From Shewanella chilikensis (GTDB taxonomy: Bacteria > Pseudomonadota > Gammaproteobacteria > Enterobacterales > Shewanellaceae), in contig NZ_NIJM01000041.1 of the NCBI RefSeq assembly GCF_002836945.1, positions 1-38,948 of the forward strand: a stretch of 38,948 bases of DNA. Direction: 5' to 3'. The stretch's first letter is position 1. The number at the start of each line of letters is the position of its first letter. The translations under genes and the position numbers were made by a program. The notes under the pieces are model-generated. The model was given only the letters and a program-made list of their open reading frames with translations. It made no database searches and had not been told where the DNA came from. Below are positions 17,128 through 25,426 of the stretch, piece by piece.

Positions 17128-18030
17128 TCAGTCCCGGCCCCACAACCAAGCGGCGCCGCGTACCCCGGAGGAGCAGCCGTAGTGATTGGCCAACACAGGG
17201 GTTCGGCACTCGCCGCCGACCACATAGCGCTTGAGTCTTTCCGGCAATGCCGGATAAATGGCCTGCACATTGGACATACCGCCGCCAAGTACAATGGCGT
17301 CCGGATCCAGCAGATTGATCACATGGGCCAGAGAACGGGCCAGACGGTCAAGATAGCGCTCAAAGGCCGCGCCGGCCTCGGCATCCCCCTGCTCCAGCAA
17401 TGCCATCACCTCGGCGCCCGAGCTGAGCTGCGTCCCGGCGGCCTGGTTATAGTCGCGAACAAACCCGGTTCCCGAAATAAAGGTTTCGATGCAATCGTGC
17501 TTGCCGCAAAAACACTCAGTGCTGTTGAACTCTTCGGCACGTATCCAGGGCAAGGGATTATGGCCCCACTCACCACCTATGCCATTGCCACCCTGATGCA
17601 CCTTGCCATTGATGGCTATACCGGCACCACAGCCTGTGCCTATGATCACCCCGAACACCACCTCTTTACCTGCGGCGGCGCCATCCAGCGCCTCGGAGAC
17701 CGCAAAACAGTTAGCGTCATTGGCAACCCGCACTTTGCGCCCCAGACGCTGCTCAAGATCTCTATCGAGCGGATGACCATTTAACCAAATGGAGTTGGCA
17801 TTTTTCACCAAACCGGAAAAGGGCGAGATCACTCCGGGAATGCCAATACCCACAGTTCCTGTCATTTCCAGCTGCGTCTCGGCTTCATCGACCAAGGCAC
17901 AGATGGCCTCAAGGGTCGCCTGATAGTCTCTGGGGGTAGCTATTCGCTTGCGAAACAGCTCACTCCCGGAATCACCCAAAGCCACCAATTCAATTTTAGT
18001 GCCGCCCAAATCAACGCCGATACGCATCAT
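17128..18030 (-). CDS. mak: Fructokinase, ROK family
   Basis: The protein has 300 residues starting at the double ATG 18,030/18,027, with CCGGAG eight bases upstream; the frame extends 17 codons further without a better site. The ATP-binding motif [13 protein letters not shown] is at the N-terminus, and the ROK zinc-site [15 protein letters not shown] and GHNPLPW are in the middle. The whole sequence reads closely like E. coli Mak ([51 protein letters not shown]). It phosphorylates fructose to fructose-6-phosphate. It lies just downstream of cysQ, with a 29-base gap. Confidence 0.92.
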   Translation of the reverse strand: MMRIGVDLGGTKIELVALGDSGSELFRKRIATPRDYQATLEAICALVDEAETQLEMTGTVGIGIPGVISPFSGLVKNANSIWLNGHPLDRDLEQRLGRKVRVANDANCFAVSEALDGAAAGKEVVFGVIIGTGCGAGIAINGKVHQGGNGIGGEWGHNPLPWIRAEEFNSTECFCGKHDCIETFISGTGFVRDYNQAAGTQLSSGAEVMALLEQGDAEAGAAFERYLDRLARSLAHVINLLDPDAIVLGGGMSNVQAIYPALPERLKRYVVGGECRTPVLANHYGCSSGVRGAAWLWGRD

Positions 18031-18058
18031 GCTTGCAACTCCGGTGTGTATATCTGCT

Positions 18059-18880
18059 TCAATCGCAAGCCCAATCGGCACTGTATGCGATAAACCAAGG
18101 ATTGAGGATAGTTTCTTTTTGGTTATATTTTAAGTTGTTGCCGGCTGGATATTCCAAAACTCGGCCACCGGCACTCTCAAGCACGGCCTGAGCCGCCGCC
18201 GTGTCCCATTCACTGGTAGGGCCCAATCTGGGGTAGATGTCTGCCTTGCCCTCAGCAAGCAGACAGAATTTGAGTGATGAGCCGACACTCTTCATTTCGT
18301 GCTCGCCAAGCTGCTGCAGATACTCGCCAAGCCCCGGGCTCGAGTGCGAGCGACTGCCGACAATCACAGGAACCTGGCGCTTAACCCCGGCCCTGGCATT
18401 CAATTCCACCCGCTGGTATCCAGCCGCATTTGGGGTCTCACGCCAGGCACCAAGTCCCAGCGCGCCCAAATAGCACACGGCTGTGGCGGGCACATAGACA
18501 ACACCGGCGACCGCCTGGCCTCGGTGAATAAGCGCAATGTTGACGGTAAATTCGCCGTTGCCCTTGATAAACTCCTTGGTGCCATCGAGAGGGTCGATAA
18601 GCCAATAGGTTTCCCAGCCCCGCCGCTGCGCCCAGGGGATATCCGCCGCTTCTTCCGACATCTGTGGCCAGGCTGGAAACTCACGCGCCAGCGCCTGTTG
18701 CAACACGGCGTGACTGGCAAGATCGGCAGCCGTGACCGGACTGTCATCGGCCTTGCGCTCAATCGCCAGTTCGCCGCCCTGATAATACTGCATTATCGCC
18801 TCACCGGCAGCGCGGGCCATCTCGGCCAAAAGTGTCAGCTGCTTGACATCAAGCAAGGTCTTGGGGGGATTATTCGACAA
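18059..18880 (-). CDS. cysQ: 3'(2'),5'-bisphosphate nucleotidase CysQ
   Basis: The protein has 273 residues from a proposed TTG start at 18,880, chosen because AAGGA lies seven bases upstream. A GTG at 18,925 would add 15 residues but has no ribosome site. The inositol-monophosphatase fold is shown by SEEA, the metal site [10 protein letters not shown], and [15 protein letters not shown]. CysQ removes the 3'-phosphate from 3'-phosphoadenosine 5'-phosphate, a by-product of sulfate assimilation. It sits between the RmlD-like gene and mak. Confidence 0.9.
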   Translation of the reverse strand: MSNNPPKTLLDVKQLTLLAEMARAAGEAIMQYYQGGELAIERKADDSPVTAADLASHAVLQQALAREFPAWPQMSEEAADIPWAQRRGWETYWLIDPLDGTKEFIKGNGEFTVNIALIHRGQAVAGVVYVPATAVCYLGALGLGAWRETPNAAGYQRVELNARAGVKRQVPVIVGSRSHSSPGLGEYLQQLGEHEMKSVGSSLKFCLLAEGKADIYPRLGPTSEWDTAAAQAVLESAGGRVLEYPAGNNLKYNQKETILNPWFIAYSADWACD

Positions 18881-19008
18881 GGTTTCATCCTTTGGATCAA
18901 CAAGATAGTTTATTATGCCAGCCACCCGGCTTTGGCGGGTATAACCTTTAGCTACTGGTTATAATCTACAGCCGGTTTTGCCTTACTTTTCATCCTGTTT
19001 AAGCCGAT

Positions 19009-20274
19009 TCAACCCAAGGAAGATGCACCAAGCCCCGAAAGCATCAGCGCCAGCTGCGCCTGCCAGGAAAGCCAGATGGGTGACGGATAATCTTTTGGCA
19101 AATAGCAGCGAAATGCCGAAGGCATGGCCGCCATGGCATCTTTGAGAGCGCTTGAGTCGAGCGCCGAATACGCCGGGCGCGGCGCCTGCGCTCGATTCAA
19201 TAAGGCGCCGTATTCTGCTGTGCTGACAGGCGTTATCCGGCACCTTGGCGTGATTGGCGCCGGGTTTGCTGGTGAATGTAATGTAGCTTGAGATTGCAAC
19301 GCGGCTTGAGATGGCGACGCGGTTTGCAATGGCACCGCCGCCTGAGAGCTTGGCGCTGAATTGCACTGCTGCTTGGCGATTTGCTCGGCTATCTCTTGGG
19401 TGAAAAGATACCAGCTGCACTGCCCCGTTGCCGCGTAATGAAAGCAGCCGCTCAGCACCGCGGACTTCTCTGGCTTAAGATGAAACCAGATGAGCAACTG
19501 CCAGATAAGCCGCGCCAACGCCTCGGCCCAGGTTGGCGTGCCGACCTGATCCGCCACCACCTTGAGCTCGGGGCGCTCGGTCAGCAATCGCCCCATGGTC
19601 AACACAAAGTTACTGCCAAAACGGCTGTAAAGCCAAGAGGTTCTCAGCACCAGGGCGCCGGGATTGGCCTTAAGCAAGCGCTGCTCGCCGGCGAGCTTGC
19701 TCTGACCGTACAGGCTCAAAGGCTCGCAAACATCGCTCTCGGTCAAGGCTCTGGGCGCATTCCCGAGCATATTGGCAGAAGCATTCCCAGAAACGTTTCC
19801 GAAAACACTTCCCAAATCATTCCCGAAGACATTTCCGAAGACATTCCCGAAGACATAGTCGCTCGAAATATGGATAAGCCAAGCCCCCTGTTGCCGGCAC
19901 CAGATGGCCAAACGCTCCGGCGCCTCGGCATTGAGCGCCATGGCGGCAGCCATATCCTGCTCGGCCGCATCCACGGCGTTGTAGGCGGCGCAGTTGATTA
20001 TCACATCGGCATTGATTTCACTGAGCCGCTCGGGCAAATCTGCTGAAGTTAAATCCAGCTGCTGATGCCCGAGCGCCACTATTTCAATTGCGCTGCCTGG
20101 TGCTATAGCACTGCGGGGTTTTACAGCACTGCCGGACACCAGGCTTGCCTCAGGTATCTCCATTCGCAGCCTGGAAGGCGAAAACTCGGGCAACCAAGGC
20201 AAATTCGCCAGCAGTGCCTGTCCGAGCTGGCCATGAGCGCCGGTGATCAATATTCGGGTAGTCTTGGCTTTCAC
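19009..20274 (-). CDS. RmlD-like sugar-nucleotide reductase (SDR) with repeat-derived insertions
   Basis: The protein has 421 residues against about 290-300 for typical RmlD (dTDP-4-dehydrorhamnose reductase). The core is recognisable: ILITGAHGQLGQAL (NADP site), INCAAYNAVDAAE, HISSDYVF, YGQSKLAGE (catalytic Tyr-Lys) and LRTSWLYSRFG. Extra low-complexity segments are inserted. One, near residues 40-62, is Ser/Ala/Pro-rich. A VFGN-type repeat directly follows SSDYVF. A Gln/Ser/Ala-rich stretch (SSQAAVPLQTASPSQAALQS) lies before the C-terminus. At DNA level these are 12-bp and 18-bp tandem repeats. No rmlABC genes are nearby, so the substrate is unknown. Confidence 0.8.
   Translation of the reverse strand: MKAKTTRILITGAHGQLGQALLANLPWLPEFSPSRLRMEIPEASLVSGSAVKPRSAIAPGSAIEIVALGHQQLDLTSADLPERLSEINADVIINCAAYNAVDAAEQDMAAAMALNAEAPERLAIWCRQQGAWLIHISSDYVFGNVFGNVFGNDLGSVFGNVSGNASANMLGNAPRALTESDVCEPLSLYGQSKLAGEQRLLKANPGALVLRTSWLYSRFGSNFVLTMGRLLTERPELKVVADQVGTPTWAEALARLIWQLLIWFHLKPEKSAVLSGCFHYAATGQCSWYLFTQEIAEQIAKQQCNSAPSSQAAVPLQTASPSQAALQSQATLHSPANPAPITPRCRITPVSTAEYGALLNRAQAPRPAYSALDSSALKDAMAAMPSAFRCYLPKDYPSPIWLSWQAQLALMLSGLGASSLG
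19286..19339. repeat. 18-bp tandem repeat (3 units) inside the RmlD-like gene
   Basis: GCTTGAGATTGCAACGCG, GCTTGAGATGGCGACGCG and GTTTGCAATGGCACCGCC follow one another on the plus strand. They encode the Gln/Ser/Ala-rich insert in the reading frame. The length is a multiple of three. Confidence 0.8.
19782..19853. repeat. 12-bp tandem repeat (6 units) inside the RmlD-like gene
   Basis: The units resemble CATTCCCGAAGA; the three rightmost are almost identical and the left ones more diverged. In the minus-strand frame they encode VFGN-like four-residue repeats directly after the conserved SSDYVF, so gain or loss of units keeps the frame. Confidence 0.85.
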
Positions 20275-20342
20275 GATTCGGGATTCATGGCTAATCAGTT
20301 GATGGATTTTGTGGCTCGTATCCTCAAGGCAGGCGAACCAGG

Positions 20343-21104
20343 TTAGCCCGCGGCCGCCTCACTCTTAAAGTAGTCGATTAACTCACCAAGCGTCTTGTGG
20401 CCTCGCTGCTGCAGGAAATTCAGCAGCGCCAATGGTTCGCGATTGAGCAGCCTGTCTCTTGGATAACCGGCGGCATCCACTATCTCAAGCGCCAGCGGGA
20501 ACTCCCCCAGACTGAAGGCAACATGGGAATCTGATCCCATCACCAACTGGGCGTCGAATCGTTTCGCCAGTTTGGCAATATTGAGGCAGCTGTCTTCACT
20601 GCCCTTGCGGGAGCAGGCAAAAGAGGAGTTATTGATCTCCAGCGCCACATTATGCTCGGCGGCGGTGCGGACAATCAGCTCCTGATCCAATGGATATTTG
20701 GGGTTGCCTGGGTGGGTAATGATATCGACCTTGCCGCTGCGAATGCAGTTCAGCAGCGCCTGAGTATGGCTGTCACTGTCGGCGGGAGGGAATACCGGCT
20801 CGTGAAACCCGGCCTGCACCAAGTCCAGCTCCTTCAGGAACTCACCAAAGAAGTCGATTTCCCCCTCCAGATTGGTAATATTGGCTTCAATTCCGCGCAA
20901 TATCCCTACGCCGTCGACTATCCGCGGCAATACCCTGAGATTCACGAAATGCCAGAAATGCGGCGCATCGGCCATCGCCGGGCCATGATCTGTGGTGGCA
21001 AACAAACGGATCCCTTTCTGCTTGGCCACTGCCAGGTAATCATGGATCGTGCTGTAGGCGTGAGTAGAGGCAACTGTGTGGGTGTGGGTATCGACTGCGA
21101 ACAT
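20343..21104 (-). CDS. YcdX-like PHP-domain phosphatase
   Basis: The protein has 253 residues. It has PHP-domain metal ligands: [20 protein letters not shown] at the N-terminus, [25 protein letters not shown] and [12 protein letters not shown]. This matches the E. coli YcdX family of trinuclear-zinc phosphatases; the physiological substrate is not known. It starts the minus-strand run leading to the RmlD-like gene, 68 bases before it. Confidence 0.87.
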   Translation of the reverse strand: MFAVDTHTHTVASTHAYSTIHDYLAVAKQKGIRLFATTDHGPAMADAPHFWHFVNLRVLPRIVDGVGILRGIEANITNLEGEIDFFGEFLKELDLVQAGFHEPVFPPADSDSHTQALLNCIRSGKVDIITHPGNPKYPLDQELIVRTAAEHNVALEINNSSFACSRKGSEDSCLNIAKLAKRFDAQLVMGSDSHVAFSLGEFPLALEIVDAAGYPRDRLLNREPLALLNFLQQRGHKTLGELIDYFKSEAAAG

Positions 21105-21445
21105 GGCTCCCCCAGGAGACTGTTTCTTGAAAACCGGGCCACTAGCTTAGCGCAACTGACCCACTTTAGCGAATGAACCCAATAGCTTTCCTGCCCATCG
21201 GCCACCCCAAAGATAAAGGGTATGCATCGACTCAAACGGCTTGAACAGCATAGATTTCCAATCCACACAACTATCGAGCACCTGCCGTGGACTTTCGTCC
21301 TAACGGCTTCTCGGCACGCCGTGAAATCATCCCTGATGGCTCTACTCTGGCATCCATGCCAGAGTAGAGCCATCAGGACCAGAATACTTGTGTTGTTTGC
21401 ACTTACGGTTGATTAACTCAAGTAGGCTCGACTAAACCTGACTTG
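21105..21445. other. 341-bp intergenic region with hairpin element
   Basis: No credible gene was found. It separates the helicase stop from the PHP phosphatase start; both are on the minus strand. Its main content is the perfect 22-bp-arm hairpin at 21,332-21,377. Confidence 0.6.
21332..21377. repeat. 46-nt hairpin with perfect 22-bp arms
   Basis: The left arm 21,332-21,353 begins CCTGATGGCTCTACTC. The right arm 21,356-21,377 is its exact reverse complement, and only CC separates them. No T-run follows on either side, so it does not look like a simple terminator. A REP- or MITE-like intergenic element is possible. Confidence 0.9.
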
Positions 21446-22669
21446 TTATCTTTTACCAAGCGCTCTCTTGCGGGCACGTTGCTTTTTGGCGGCTTTACTC
21501 TGGTTTCTCGGTGCGTCAAAACTGCGGTTGAGATCCGGCTCAAACCCGGGCAGCCATTCTCTGGGGAGGCGTCTGTCGAGCATGGCTTCCAGCTCTTCGA
21601 GGAGGCGCTCGTCGTCACGACTGAATAGGGTGATGGCGAGCCCTTCCATGCCGGCGCGGCCGGTGCGGCCAATGCGGTGCACATAATCTTCGCGCTTGAA
21701 CGGCAGCTCCAGATTGATAACACAAGGCAAAGCAGCTACATCCAGGCCTCTAGCGGCAACATCTGTGGCCACCAGCAAACGGCATTCACCCGCCTTGAAC
21801 GCCTGATAGGTCTGCTCCCGCTGAGCCTGACTCAGATCTGAGTGCAGCGCACTGGCGGCCAAGCCCTCGGCACTGAGCTCACAGACCAGTTTGTCGGCCC
21901 CCTCCTTGGTGCGGCTGAACAGCAACACCTGACGCCAGTCGTGCCGGCGACAAAGGGCGGCAACGGCGGCGGCCTTACGCTCGCTATCGAGCTCAATCAA
22001 TCGCTCCTTGATACTGCCACCCTGCTCCGATGCTTGCAGCTCCAACACTTTGGGAGACTGCAGCAAAATCTTGGCCAGACGCCAGATGTTGTCGTTGAAG
22101 GTGGCGGAAAACAGCAGAGTCTGGCGCTGTTTGGCCATCTTTTTCATCAGCGCCGAGATCTCATCTTCAAACCCCATATCCAACATGCGGTCGGCCTCAT
22201 CAAACACCAGGGTCTCAACCTTATCCAGCCTGAGACTGCGCTTTTTAAGGTGATCCAGCAGGCGCCCGGGTGTGGCGACCAAGATATCGACGCCATCCTT
22301 GAAGTTCTTTAGCTGCCCATCGAGTGGCACGCCGCCATAGGCAATGGCAATCTTCAGCTCGCAGCCCTTGGCATAGCTTTTAATGTTATCGAAAACCTGC
22401 TGCGCCAACTCCCGGGTAGGCACCAGCACCAGAGCCTTGGGCGCTGCGGGTTTTACTGCTCTCTCAGCCGTAGCGGGCAGTAAACGCGCCAGCAGCGGCA
22501 AGGCAAAGGCGGCGGTTTTCCCTGTACCCGTCTGTGCCTGCACCAGGAGATCGCTGCCGGCGAGCACCATAGGAATGGCCTCTGCCTGTACTTGGGTTGC
22601 CTTGCTAAAACCCAGTCCGGCCAGATTGGTCAGTAGCGGTTCGGGCAGAGAAAAAGCGGCAAATTCCAT
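21446..22669 (-). CDS. DEAD-box ATP-dependent RNA helicase, RhlE-like
   Basis: The protein has 407 residues. The motifs of the family appear in order: Q-motif (FSLPEPLLTNL...ATQVQAEAIP), Walker A AQTGTGKT, PTRELAQQ, TPGRLLD, DEAD, SAT, then ATDVAARGLD and HRIGRTGRAG. The C-terminal tail is short and basic (AAKKQRARKRALGKR), favouring RNA contact. These enzymes unwind short RNA duplexes in ribosome assembly or RNA decay. RhlE is the best match by motif context, but the exact paralogue is not certain. It is divergent from the Lon-like protease gene. Confidence 0.92.
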   Translation of the reverse strand: MEFAAFSLPEPLLTNLAGLGFSKATQVQAEAIPMVLAGSDLLVQAQTGTGKTAAFALPLLARLLPATAERAVKPAAPKALVLVPTRELAQQVFDNIKSYAKGCELKIAIAYGGVPLDGQLKNFKDGVDILVATPGRLLDHLKKRSLRLDKVETLVFDEADRMLDMGFEDEISALMKKMAKQRQTLLFSATFNDNIWRLAKILLQSPKVLELQASEQGGSIKERLIELDSERKAAAVAALCRRHDWRQVLLFSRTKEGADKLVCELSAEGLAASALHSDLSQAQREQTYQAFKAGECRLLVATDVAARGLDVAALPCVINLELPFKREDYVHRIGRTGRAGMEGLAITLFSRDDERLLEELEAMLDRRLPREWLPGFEPDLNRSFDAPRNQSKAAKKQRARKRALGKR

Positions 22670-22896
22670 GGAGAGTCCTTCAAAGATAAAGCTTAGGGCA
22701 AACCGCCATTATACCCTGCTACCCGGTGACGAGTAGGCGTTATCCCTGGGTTCAGGCAGCAAAAATGGTTTGCGGGTGAAAAATTAACCGCCCGAGAGAC
22801 TTATTCGGCTTGACGTTTGCTTTAGGCTGCAGCGCATCTTATTGTCATAAAAAGCAGTTTTACTTTTCTCTGCCCTATTTGAACAAGGAAGCGCCC

Positions 22897-25281
22897 ATGG
22901 CCGTCACCAGCTTAGATGCCAGTCAGGTATACCGTCCCGCCAATCTCGACAATCTGGGTGATGAGGTCAAGTCTACCCGAGAACTGGAGCCGCTGGATGA
23001 CATCATAGGCCAGGAGCGGGCCCAGAGTGCGGTGGAATTTGCCATGTCCATCAAGGAGAAGGGCTACAACATCTATGCCATAGGCCAAAATGGTCTGGGC
23101 AAACGCACCATGATGCTGCGTTATCTCAAGCGCCATGAATTTACCGACAAGACACTTAACGACTGGTGTTATGTGGCCAACTTCGACCAGACCCGGACCC
23201 CCAAGGTGCTCAAACTGCCCGCCGGCAAGGGCGTCACTTTCAAGAAAGAGATGGAAAAACTGGTTCTCCGGCTGGTCAAGGCGCTGCCGTTGGCGTTTGA
23301 CAACGAGATGTATTACCGCCGCGCCGACAAGCTCAAGAGTCAGTTGGCGCAAAAACAGGAAGCGGCGCTGCTGGCTCTGAGCGAAGAAGCCAAGGGGATG
23401 AAAATAAGCCTCTCCATCAACACTCAGGGCGAGTATCAGTTGATGGCGCTGAACGGCGAAGAGCCACATACCGAGGAAACCTATCACGCCCTGCCAGAAG
23501 CCGAGCAGCAGCTGTTTGAACAGAATATCAAACACTTGGAATCGCGCCTGCGGGGCATTATCCGCCAACTGACCGAATGGGAAGAGGAGTTCAGCACCAA
23601 GCAGCAGGAGCACGATGAACAGGTGGCCCGCGAAGTACTGAGTCATTTCTTCAAGCCGCTCAAGGATGAATACCGCAGCCTGCCGGAGATCCGCTCTTTT
23701 CTGACGGCGATGCAGAAAGATATGCTCGGCAATCTGGATATCTTCCTTGAGGAGAGTGAAGACCAACTGGCGCTGGCCTATGCCTCGCTGGAAAAGAAAA
23801 TGCCCAGGCGCTATCAGATCAACCTCTTGGTAGAACAGGAGGAGCAGAAATTCCCTGTGGTGGTAGAGGAAAACCCCACCTATCACGGCCTGTTTGGTTA
23901 TGTGGAAAACGCCACTTACCGCGGCACCGTCTTTACCGACTTTTCGCTGATCCGCCCCGGCAGCCTGCACAAGGCCAATGGCGGGGTGCTGCTGATGGAT
24001 GCGGTCAAGGTGCTGGAACGGCCCTATGTTTGGGACGGACTCAAACGGGCACTGCGTTCCCGCAGTCTGGATCTCAGCTCGCTGGAGCGTGAAGTCTCTC
24101 TGTCCGGCACAGTTTCATTGGCGCCTGAGCCTATCCCTCTGGATGTCAAAATCGTGCTCTTCGGTGATAACCAGACCTACCAGTTACTGCAGCATTATGA
24201 TCCCGACTTCAGCGAGCTGTTTCGGGTAACCGCCGACTTTGAAGATGTGATGCCAAGAAGTCCGAAGGCCGAATGTTTCTATGCCAGATTTATCTCCTCG
24301 ATAGTGCATGACAACCAGATGTTGCACTGCGATCGCAGCGCCATTGCGCGGATAATCGAATTCAGCTCGCGCCAGGCCGATGACCAAACCCAGCTGTCAC
24401 TGCACTCAGCCAATATCGCCAACCTGCTGCGGGAGACCCACTACTGCGCCAAGGCGGCCAACGCCCGCAGTATTCGTCTCGCCCATGTAGAGCAGGCTCT
24501 GGCGCAGCAGGAGCAAAGGGTATCGCGTCTCAGGGACCAACTGATGCAGAGCTTTCACAAGGGCACCACCCTGATTGATGTGCACGGCAAAGTCTGCGGC
24601 CAGGTCAACGCCCTGTCGGTCATCGCCACCACAGATCATCAGTTTGGCCTGCCCAACCGTATCAGCGCGACCACAGCCTTTGGCAAGGGCGAAGTGTTGG
24701 ACATTGAACACAAGGTGCGCCTCGGCGGCCGTATTCACTCCAAGGGAGTGTGGATCCTCTCGGCCTATATCAAAACCCTGTTGGGACGCGAGGCCGATAT
24801 TCCGCTGACCACCTCCCTAACCTTTGAACAATCTTATTCCGGGGTCGATGGCGACAGTGCCTCCATGGCCGAATGCTGCGCCATTATCTCTGCAATCGCC
24901 CAGGTTCCCCTGCGCCAGGATGTCGCCATCACAGGCTCAATGAACCAGTTCGGTGAAGCCCAGCCCATAGGCGGGGTCAATGAAAAGATTGAAGGCTTTT
25001 TCGATGTCTGTGCCATCAAGGGGCGCAGACATACCCAAGGGGTAATCATTCCCTCGGCCAACGCCCACAACCTAATGCTGAAAAAGCCGGTGGTGGACGC
25101 CATCAGCAAGGGCAAGTTCCATATCTGGACGGTCGAGCATGTAACCGAGGCGATGGCATTGCTGTGCGATATGGAAACCGGCAAGGCCGACAAGCGCGGT
25201 CATTACCCGAATGGCAGTTTACTGGGACTGGCCTCGGCCAGGCTGTCAACCCTGAAAACTAAAAGCCAAGACAAGGCTTAA
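22897..25281 (+). CDS. Lon-family ATP-dependent protease (LonB-like)
   Basis: The protein has 794 residues from the ATG at 22,897, preceded by AAGGA; the frame runs 29 codons further upstream without support. The N-terminal AAA part has a P-loop-like GQNGLGKR and a Walker B-like GGVLLMD, with a long helical insertion between them. The C-terminal Lon protease domain has Ser654 (DGDSAS) and Lys697 (GGVNEKIEG). They are 43 residues apart, the same as Ser679/Lys722 of E. coli Lon. There is no Lon N-domain. The usual Thr/Ser after the Walker A lysine is Arg. Protein quality control or regulated proteolysis is likely; targets are unknown. Confidence 0.88.
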   Translation: MAVTSLDASQVYRPANLDNLGDEVKSTRELEPLDDIIGQERAQSAVEFAMSIKEKGYNIYAIGQNGLGKRTMMLRYLKRHEFTDKTLNDWCYVANFDQTRTPKVLKLPAGKGVTFKKEMEKLVLRLVKALPLAFDNEMYYRRADKLKSQLAQKQEAALLALSEEAKGMKISLSINTQGEYQLMALNGEEPHTEETYHALPEAEQQLFEQNIKHLESRLRGIIRQLTEWEEEFSTKQQEHDEQVAREVLSHFFKPLKDEYRSLPEIRSFLTAMQKDMLGNLDIFLEESEDQLALAYASLEKKMPRRYQINLLVEQEEQKFPVVVEENPTYHGLFGYVENATYRGTVFTDFSLIRPGSLHKANGGVLLMDAVKVLERPYVWDGLKRALRSRSLDLSSLEREVSLSGTVSLAPEPIPLDVKIVLFGDNQTYQLLQHYDPDFSELFRVTADFEDVMPRSPKAECFYARFISSIVHDNQMLHCDRSAIARIIEFSSRQADDQTQLSLHSANIANLLRETHYCAKAANARSIRLAHVEQALAQQEQRVSRLRDQLMQSFHKGTTLIDVHGKVCGQVNALSVIATTDHQFGLPNRISATTAFGKGEVLDIEHKVRLGGRIHSKGVWILSAYIKTLLGREADIPLTTSLTFEQSYSGVDGDSASMAECCAIISAIAQVPLRQDVAITGSMNQFGEAQPIGGVNEKIEGFFDVCAIKGRRHTQGVIIPSANAHNLMLKKPVVDAISKGKFHIWTVEHVTEAMALLCDMETGKADKRGHYPNGSLLGLASARLSTLKTKSQDKA

Positions 25282-25355
25282 ACCCAGTCGGGGCAAAACT
25301 CACTCTTTTCCCAAATAATGTAAAACCTCGGTGGACAGGCAGTGAAATCAAATAG

Positions 25356-25388
25356 AAATCCCCGCCATTACCAAGGCGGGGATTTTTT
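25356..25388 (+). terminator. Rho-independent terminator after the Lon-like gene
   Basis: AAATCCCCGCC pairs with GGCGGGGATTT around ATTACCAA and runs into TTTTTT. It is about 75 bases past the Lon-like stop and faces the end of the convergent S8 protease gene. Confidence 0.9.
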
Positions 25389-25426
25389 ATCTGACTATTT
25401 TTCCAGGCGAATCACCAGGATTGGGC

